This document shows, one piece after another, positions 13,845 to 19,071 of a stretch of 19,071 nt of DNA. The position numbers and the translations under genes were made by a program. Positions within the stretch are counted from its first letter, which is position 1; each line of letters opens with the position of its first letter. The notes below the pieces were generated by a model that worked only from the letters and a program-made list of their open reading frames with translations, did no database searches and had not been told where the DNA came from. The stretch comes from Cyanobacteria bacterium OH_CBB_238 (lineage in GTDB: Bacteria > Cyanobacteriota > Vampirovibrionia > Gastranaerophilales > Gastranaerophilaceae): assembly GCA_023409995.1 (NCBI GenBank), contig JAEYQN010000147.1, positions 1 through 19,071 of the forward strand. The letters are read 5' to 3'.

Positions 13845-15153
13845 TTTTAGTGGCCAATTTAATCAAATTATCAATAGTTATATCAAATTCTGCTTTTTCA
13901 TCAACGCTCTGTTGTAAAAAGCAATTAATTTCTTTTATGAAATTGATTGCTTTATCAATTTGAGGGTCAGAACCTTTTACATAAGCACCAATGCTTATTA
14001 AATCTTCATTTTTCCTATATACTGCTAGTAAATTTCTTATAGTTGCAGCTGCTTGTTTCTGTTCTTTTGAAACAACTTCATTCATAACCCGAGAGACACT
14101 CTGTAAAACATCAATAGAGGGATAATGGTTTTTATGAGCCAACTCCCTTGAGAGCATAATATGTCCATCTAAAATACTTCTTGCTGTATCTGAAATTGGC
14201 TCATTAAAATCATCCCCTTCAACCAAAACGGTGTATAGCCCGGTAATAGTGCCATGTTCATTACTACCAGCTCTTTCTAAAAATTTTGGCATAAGAGCAA
14301 ATACGGATGGTGTATAACCTCTCGTTGCTGGAGGCTCTCCGACAGCCAAGCCAACTTCTCTTTGAGCCATTGCTATACGCGTGACACTATCAAGCATAAA
14401 CAAGACATCCTTACCCCTATCCCTAAAGTATTCTGCAATTGTCATTGCAACAAAAGCGGCTTTTATTTTAACAAGCGAAGGTTGTTCTGATGTAGCTACT
14501 ACAACCACTGAACGCTTCATACCCTCAGGACCAAGTGTAGATTCAATAAATTCTCTAACTTCTCGTCCACGTTCTCCAATCAATGCCAAAACATTCAAAT
14601 CGGCACTCGTATTTTTTGCCATCATAGCAAGAGTCGTACTTTTTCCAACTCCAGAACCTGCAAAAACACCCATTCTTTGGCCTTTTCCAAGAGTGCAAAA
14701 TGCATCAATTGCCTTTATTCCTAGTGATAATGGACTTCTAATCAAAGACCTTGCCATTGGATTTATTAATGTTCCCTGAGTAGAGTATAAATCTTGTGCA
14801 TTTATCTCGCCCAAACTATCTATGGGCCGCCCCAAACCGTCAAGAACTCTACCGACTAAATGTTCACCAACTTGCACTTTCATGGGTTCACCGGTTGCGA
14901 CAACTGTCGCCCCAGGTCTCAGTCCATCCATTGAACCTAAAGGCATTAACAGAATTCGTGATTCTCTAAAGCCAACTACTTCAGCATAAACAGGATCATC
15001 ACCCATTCTGTTATATATATAACAAAGGTCACCAATGCTTGCCTCTGGGCCATCTGCTTCTATTATCAAGCCAATAATCTCTAAGACTTTTCCAATAGAC
15101 CTTAATGTTTGAGTGTTTTTAATTACACTATGATATTTTTCATAGAGAATCAT
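13837..15153 (-). CDS. fliI: Flagellar export ATPase FliI
   Basis: Hexameric ATPase at the base of the flagellar type III export gate that helps deliver rod, hook and filament subunits. The 438 residues match the family. The P-loop is GSGVGKST (166-173), LIGERGREVREF (191-202) follows, Walker B is LFMLDSVTR (251-259), and HYPSIDVLQSVSR (343-355) is in the C-terminal part. The lack of a DELSEED-type region and the flagellar neighbours separate it from F1 ATPase beta. The ATG at 15153 lies 14 bases inside the end of fliH, with GGAAG 9 bases upstream. The last codons run into a terminator hairpin. fliJ, the usual next gene, is absent here. Confidence 0.95.
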   Translation of the reverse strand: MILYEKYHSVIKNTQTLRSIGKVLEIIGLIIEADGPEASIGDLCYIYNRMGDDPVYAEVVGFRESRILLMPLGSMDGLRPGATVVATGEPMKVQVGEHLVGRVLDGLGRPIDSLGEINAQDLYSTQGTLINPMARSLIRSPLSLGIKAIDAFCTLGKGQRMGVFAGSGVGKSTTLAMMAKNTSADLNVLALIGERGREVREFIESTLGPEGMKRSVVVVATSEQPSLVKIKAAFVAMTIAEYFRDRGKDVLFMLDSVTRIAMAQREVGLAVGEPPATRGYTPSVFALMPKFLERAGSNEHGTITGLYTVLVEGDDFNEPISDTARSILDGHIMLSRELAHKNHYPSIDVLQSVSRVMNEVVSKEQKQAAATIRNLLAVYRKNEDLISIGAYVKGSDPQIDKAINFIKEINCFLQQSVDEKAEFDITIDNLIKLATKIK

Positions 15154-16003
15154 CTTTTTCTACTTCCAATTCAACAATTTGATAAGGTTCGTCAGGCAAA
15201 TTAACATCAAAAGACTTGTCGGAGATCTGCTTCAATATATCATCTGCATCAGCTACTAATTCTTCTTCATTTGCAGTTTGAATATTTATAAGTAACCTAT
15301 TTGTAATTTCTTCTATTTGAGATGAAATTCTGGAATCAATCCTTCCAGATAAAGATTCAACTATCGTTCCATCCGGAGATATCGACGGATCTTCAACTAT
15401 TTTTATCGACCCAATCAAGCTATTTTCTCCTTTTAACCTGTCAACGAGTGCAAAAAAAGCATCTCTCATTATTGGGTTAACAATAACGGTAACAACTTCT
15501 TTATCTTTTAGTAATGAAATCGCCGACTTTGTAATATCAAATAAAATGCCTTCATCCAACTCTAATTTTCTATGGCAAACCTTATCTGCTATTTCCAACA
15601 CTAAGTTAGTAATATCAGAATATGCCGACTTAATAATTGCTCTTTTAATATCAAAAGTATTTTCAACAAAAGAATTAAAAAGCATAACCTCTCGGGCAAC
15701 TTCTGAATTTAATTTATTATTCCCATCCTGATAACCAGCCTCAAAACCTTCTTGATATCCTTTTTGCCTTGCCTCTTCTGTTTTCTCATCAACTGCTCTA
15801 GTAGCTTCAACAATAGCACTCTCTTTTGCATCTGCAATAATTTTTTCCGCCTCAAGTTTTGCCTTCTCAAGAATAGACTTTGCCATCAGAGTATTTTCTT
15901 CTACAAAACGTTGCAATTTACCTGAATGAGTATGAGCACTCGGGTCAACCTTAATAACAAAAGACTCTCCAAGATTAATGTTTTCGCTATTTATTCTACT
16001 CAA
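15140..16003 (-). CDS. fliH: Flagellar export apparatus protein FliH
   Basis: FliH binds FliI as a dimer, restrains its ATPase and docks it to the C-ring. The 287 residues show the expected order: a short N-terminal segment, a helical region (about 33-80), the glycine repeat GYQEGFEAGYQDG (82-94) made of successive GxxxG steps typical of FliH, and a C-terminal domain related to V/F-ATPase stalk subunits (about 100-240). An acidic tail of about 40 residues ends the protein. Translation begins at a TTG (16001-16003) with GAGGA 8 bases before it, overlapping the fliG end by 8 bases. Sequence divergence is high, as is normal for FliH, but the repeat and the position between fliG and fliI make the call firm. 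Confidence 0.9.
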   Translation of the reverse strand: MSRINSENINLGESFVIKVDPSAHTHSGKLQRFVEENTLMAKSILEKAKLEAEKIIADAKESAIVEATRAVDEKTEEARQKGYQEGFEAGYQDGNNKLNSEVAREVMLFNSFVENTFDIKRAIIKSAYSDITNLVLEIADKVCHRKLELDEGILFDITKSAISLLKDKEVVTVIVNPIMRDAFFALVDRLKGENSLIGSIKIVEDPSISPDGTIVESLSGRIDSRISSQIEEITNRLLINIQTANEEELVADADDILKQISDKSFDVNLPDEPYQIVELEVEKDDSL

Positions 16004-17021
16004 TTAACTCATCCTCATCGCCACCACGGAATATTACAATTTCTCCAGCAGTTTCTAGCATTCTAATTACGCTAACAATTTTTGATTGAGCCATTTGAAC
16101 ATCCTTGGCTCTCACTGGTCCCATATATTCCATATCGTCAATCAACATTGCTTGAGCACGTTCTGACATGTTGCGAAGAATTGTCTCCTTCACATCTTCT
16201 TTCATTCCCTTTAATGACAATGCTAAATCTTTTGTATCCACTTCTCGAAGAATTCGTTGAATAGCTCTATCATCAAGTTTTGCAATATCTTCAAACACAA
16301 ACATAAGCTCTTTAACTTGATCAACAAGAATATTATTATAGTTTTTAAGCAGCTCTATTACATTCTTCTCAGTAGATCTATCCGCCCTATTCAATATATT
16401 TGCAAGGGTTTGAATACCACCAGCTTTAGAGAAATCTTGAACAACAATAGAAGAGAATTTACTTTCAACAATTTTTTCAATATCTGCAAGAACTTCAGGG
16501 TTAGTTGAATTCATTTCAGCTATCTTTATTGCCACTTGAGCTTGGATTTCTGGAGGTAAAAAGTTTAATACTTGCGCAGAATTTTCAGGTTTCAAATATG
16601 CCAAGATTAGCGCAATTAATTGTGGATTTTCATTCTGAAAAGATGTTGCAAGCTGTGAAGGATCTGCGTCATTAAAGAATTGAAAAGGATTAGCTCCTAG
16701 CATCGTAACAAGCCTATCCATAATAGAACGCGCCTGATCAGGCCCATATGCTTTTTCTAAAATTTGACGCGCATAAGTCATACCTCCAGACGAAAGATAA
16801 TCATTTGCTAAAAAAAGTGAATAAAACTCTTTCACAACCTGATTAAGCACATCTGAGGAAACTCTATTTAAACTGGCAATATCAAGTGTTATTTGCCCCA
16901 ACATATCATCATCGGGAATATTCTTAAGAAGTTCAGCCGCGGTGTTTGGCCCTAAAGCTATTAATAGAGCAGCAACTTTTTGAGATGAGGACATATAGTC
17001 AATTGATATATTACTATCCAT
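15996..17021 (-). CDS. fliG: Flagellar motor switch protein FliG
   Basis: Rotor protein that joins the MS ring to the C-ring and exchanges torque with the stator. At 341 residues it is full length. The N-terminal FliF-binding domain (1-105) is followed by the middle domain with ENPQ (131-134) in place of the common EHPQ, and the C-terminal domain with the torque helix. Here MFVFEDIAKLDDRAIQRILREVDTKDLA begins at 240. The charged set R283, E287, R288, D295, D296 and R304 in the LRNMSERAQ to MGPVR stretch is kept, so a working stator interface is expected. AAGG is 6 bases before the ATG and overlaps the fliF stop, giving an 8-base gap and probable coupling. Confidence 0.97.
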   Translation of the reverse strand: MDSNISIDYMSSSQKVAALLIALGPNTAAELLKNIPDDDMLGQITLDIASLNRVSSDVLNQVVKEFYSLFLANDYLSSGGMTYARQILEKAYGPDQARSIMDRLVTMLGANPFQFFNDADPSQLATSFQNENPQLIALILAYLKPENSAQVLNFLPPEIQAQVAIKIAEMNSTNPEVLADIEKIVESKFSSIVVQDFSKAGGIQTLANILNRADRSTEKNVIELLKNYNNILVDQVKELMFVFEDIAKLDDRAIQRILREVDTKDLALSLKGMKEDVKETILRNMSERAQAMLIDDMEYMGPVRAKDVQMAQSKIVSVIRMLETAGEIVIFRGGDEDELIE

Positions 17022-17029
17022 TTAATACC

Positions 17030-18589
17030 TTATTCCTTGATATATGACACTAATATTTTAGCCGCTTCATGTGGATCTGACAAAATTGAATCACTTAGCT
17101 CTGTTCTAATTTTATCAACCTCGGGATCTATTTTCACGTCGATATTTGCCATTGCATCGTAAGGCAATGACTCACCAGCACCACCAACCAAAGGTATTCC
17201 ATCGGTATACGCTGGCAAATAGTTATCATCAGACAACGAAGAGGTTCCCATTTTTTTGATAAATGAAGCAATAACAATCAAAGCACCACCACCAAGAATA
17301 AGCACAACCACCAGTGGCAATACTTGATTCAAAACCATATTCATTTGGGAATCTTTTTCGTACTGTTTCTGAGCCTCAACTTGAGCTTGTTTATCCTCAT
17401 CTAACCCCGAAAATTTTAAACTTGTAACATTAACAACATCTCCACGATCAGTACTCGCTCCGCTCGCAGATGTTATTAAATCTTGTAATTCCTGCTTTTC
17501 TTTATCAGTAAGTATTTTATTTACAGCAACTGCAATAGTCATGCGTTTAACCGTACCTGGAGCATAGACAACCTGTTTAACTTCTTTAGAAACGCTATAT
17601 GTCGCCGAGGTTCTTTGTTTCTGATAATTTAAATTCTTACCCCCTTGGGTTGTTGTGGTAGCAGGAGTGGCAGATCCATTAGGATTATCATATAATTCTG
17701 TTTCTGTTTGTTCAGAAGTTAAAACTCCAGATTTTGAGTCAGAGACAGGAGTGTAGCTTTCTATTGTTGAACGTGCAGAATTAAAGTCTATATCAGCACT
17801 AACCTGAACTGAAGCATTCTCCTTGCCTACAATTTTCTCTAATACACTAACAACTTTTTGAGCAGTTTGGTTTTCAAAATTTGTCCTAAAACTCTCTATA
17901 TCACTCGAGCTTTTTTCAATTTCATCAGTTAAACTATTTCCTGACTGATCCGTCAGAAAAACTTTATCAGGAGTTAATCTTGGAACCGAATATGCCACAA
18001 GATTCTTAATTGCTTTAACTTGGTTGGTTTTCAACCTATATCCAGCTTGTAAGATCAAAACAACCGAAGCTGAAGGAACTTCATCATTATCAGTAAAAAC
18101 CGAACGCTCTGGTTCTGCAATCTGAACTCTGGCTTTTTTAACACCATCAATTTTTTCTATAGAACGCGTCAATTCTCCCTGGAAAATCCTTTGTTTTGTA
18201 AGCTGATTTTTAAAATCAGTGGATCCAAGCTGCAAATTATCAAGAAGCTCAAACCCTGGAGAACTATCTTTTATTAAGTCATTTTCAGCAACAAAAACTC
18301 GAAGATCATCTTGCAATTCGACAGGGACAAGAATTGCCTTCTTATCATTGCTCAACTTATATGGATAACCACTTTTTTTAAGGCTCTCAGTAATTGCAAT
18401 AGCATCTGGCTCTGCAAGGTCAGAATATAAAGTTGTCCAATTTGGTTCTGTAGATTTTATCAAAAAATAAGTTGCAACAACCAGTGTAACCATAACTAAT
18501 AAAACAAGAGCTAAACGCTTTGATAAATCTAAGCCACTCCACAACCGACCAAAGTCTTCCTTAAATAATTTAAAATAATTGTTACTCAA
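17030..18589 (-). CDS. fliF: Flagellar MS-ring protein FliF
   Basis: Forms the inner-membrane MS ring on which the flagellum is built. The 519 residues have two membrane segments (about 25-45 and 421-445) enclosing the periplasmic YscJ/FliF ring-building domains. These include PGFELLDN and LTKQRIFQGELTRSIEKIDG (about 111-149) and a variable Ser/Thr-rich linker (about 285-325). The cytoplasmic tail ends PHEAAKILVSYIKE, matching the FliG-binding helix. Translation starts at a TTG (18587-18589) with AAGGG 7 bases upstream. The nearby ATG at 18596 is out of frame. A promoter lies just upstream, so fliFGHI can be transcribed without fliE. Confidence 0.96.
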   Translation of the reverse strand: MSNNYFKLFKEDFGRLWSGLDLSKRLALVLLVMVTLVVATYFLIKSTEPNWTTLYSDLAEPDAIAITESLKKSGYPYKLSNDKKAILVPVELQDDLRVFVAENDLIKDSSPGFELLDNLQLGSTDFKNQLTKQRIFQGELTRSIEKIDGVKKARVQIAEPERSVFTDNDEVPSASVVLILQAGYRLKTNQVKAIKNLVAYSVPRLTPDKVFLTDQSGNSLTDEIEKSSSDIESFRTNFENQTAQKVVSVLEKIVGKENASVQVSADIDFNSARSTIESYTPVSDSKSGVLTSEQTETELYDNPNGSATPATTTTQGGKNLNYQKQRTSATYSVSKEVKQVVYAPGTVKRMTIAVAVNKILTDKEKQELQDLITSASGASTDRGDVVNVTSLKFSGLDEDKQAQVEAQKQYEKDSQMNMVLNQVLPLVVVLILGGGALIVIASFIKKMGTSSLSDDNYLPAYTDGIPLVGGAGESLPYDAMANIDVKIDPEVDKIRTELSDSILSDPHEAAKILVSYIKE

Positions 18590-18618
18590 CTTGCATCCCT
18601 TATGTTACACCTACTAAA

Positions 18619-18647
18619 AATATACCGTCTAATTTATCATTTTTCAA
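18619..18647 (-). promoter_or_regulatory. Sigma70-type promoter for fliF-fliG-fliH-fliI
   Basis: On the minus strand, TTGAAA (18642-18647) and TATATT (18619-18624) are 17 bases apart, each one base from consensus. Transcription would start near 18612 and give a leader of about 23 bases to the TTG of fliF. The elements do not resemble sigma28 (TAAA/GCCGATAA) or sigma54 (GG/GC) flagellar promoters. Confidence 0.6.
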
Positions 18648-18764
18648 ATATGTAAATATAACTTAATCTAGTGCTTTTAGCAGGACTTTCTAACCAATAT
18701 TTCCTTTTATTACTAGTTTTAGACTACATTTTTTCATTAATAGCCCTATCATACTTGAGTTTAA

Positions 18765-19067
18765 TCACATTTTCATTTGATACAATTCATTATACGCAGA
18801 TAAAACTTTGTTTCTAAGTTGCATAGCCATTTGCATATTTAAGCTAGCCTTTTGGCTTGCAATCATTACATCGTGAACGCTAATATTGCCACCTGAAGCC
18901 AATGTTTCAACGGCAGACTGCGCATCTAACTGCTTTGTATTCAAAGAATTCAATCCATTGTTTAAAGCGCTGCTGAAACTATTAGCTGTTTTTTCAACAG
19001 GGGAAGCGCTTGATACAGCAACGGTAGAATATGCATTTTCCACACCCCCAAAAGAACCATAATTCAT
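18765..19067 (-). CDS. fliE: Flagellar hook-basal body protein FliE
   Basis: FliE joins the MS ring to the proximal rod and is an early export substrate. From the ATG at 19067 the product has 100 residues, close to the usual 100-110. The conserved C-terminal half is clear: VHDVMIASQKASLNMQM (about 64-80), then QLRNKVLSAYNELYQMKM at the end. The N-terminal part is Ser/Ala-rich and variable, as in relatives. The window ends 4 bases upstream, so the ribosome binding site is not visible and a slightly earlier start cannot be excluded. fliE usually precedes fliF directly. Here 175 bases of non-coding sequence, including the fliF promoter, separate them. flgB and flgC would be expected beyond the window edge. 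Confidence 0.9.
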   Translation of the reverse strand: MNYGSFGGVENAYSTVAVSSASPVEKTANSFSSALNNGLNSLNTKQLDAQSAVETLASGGNISVHDVMIASQKASLNMQMAMQLRNKVLSAYNELYQMKM

Positions 19068-19071
19068 ATTG

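Noticed and set aside
14381..14779. Antisense reading frame of about 130 codons inside fliI
   Set aside because: It is opposite the Walker A region of fliI, which fixes the true frame. There is no ribosome binding site or family resemblance.
15141..15143. ATGA overlap at the fliH stop as the fliI start
   Set aside because: The ATG at 15143 is out of frame with fliI and meets a stop after a few codons. The in-frame ATG at 15153 is used instead.
18690..18740. Short reading frame (about 14 codons) in the fliE-fliF gap
   Set aside because: It is too short and has no convincing ribosome binding site. A chance frame is the simpler explanation.

Overview
This window is AT-rich (roughly one third G+C by eye) and densely coded, with no gap longer than about 180 bases between genes. 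It carries chromosomal core genes mixed with small lineage-specific membrane proteins and part of a flagellar basal-body locus. I see no phage, transposon, CRISPR, tRNA or rRNA. The best guess for the source is a non-photosynthetic cyanobacterial-lineage bacterium (Vampirovibrionia/Melainabacteria, Gastranaerophilales-like). The basis is low G+C, a coaD gene followed directly by a cyanobacterial-type DivIVA/Cdv3-like coiled-coil protein, a MurT-type Mur ligase, flagellar genes, and several short orphan membrane proteins. This assignment is an inference from remembered family distributions, not a search result.

Layout, left to right. On the minus strand, a GT-C type membrane glycosyltransferase overlaps rimO (ribosomal protein S12 methylthiotransferase) by 4 bases. 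On the plus strand follow a 107-aa orphan and a membrane-anchored SGNH hydrolase-like protein, which converges on a minus-strand mutS with a 2-base gap. A plus-strand cluster then holds a 200-aa membrane-anchored protein of unknown function, ribD (riboflavin synthesis) and a 102-aa orphan. After it comes a GAF/GGDEF diguanylate cyclase with an intact inhibitory I-site. It converges on a minus-strand murT (lipid II amidation) that has no gatD beside it. Divergent from murT is a 97-aa membrane orphan, followed by the coaD and cdv3-like pair. A strong hairpin separates that pair from the minus-strand flagellar genes fliE, fliF, fliG, fliH and fliI.

How the genes work together. fliE-F-G-H-I encode the rod-MS ring junction protein, the MS ring, the rotor switch, and the export ATPase with its regulator. 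They form one functional unit and are tightly overlapped except for a 172-base usable gap between fliE and fliF, which holds a good sigma70-type promoter. The diguanylate cyclase could feed a motility decision but is not linked to the flagellar genes by operon structure. The glycosyltransferase and SGNH protein flank a short divergent region and may act on a surface glycan. MurT and the Cdv3-like protein concern the cell wall and division.

Four genes (ribD, coaD, fliH, fliF) start at TTG codons supported by Shine-Dalgarno sequences. Two starts were moved downstream to strong ribosome binding sites (glycosyltransferase at 3040, unknown membrane protein at 7148). Nothing here is a clear new defence or mobile system. 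The items most worth checking are the orphan murT, the coaD-cdv3 pair in a flagellated organism, the small orphan membrane proteins, and the structured leader of the diguanylate cyclase gene.
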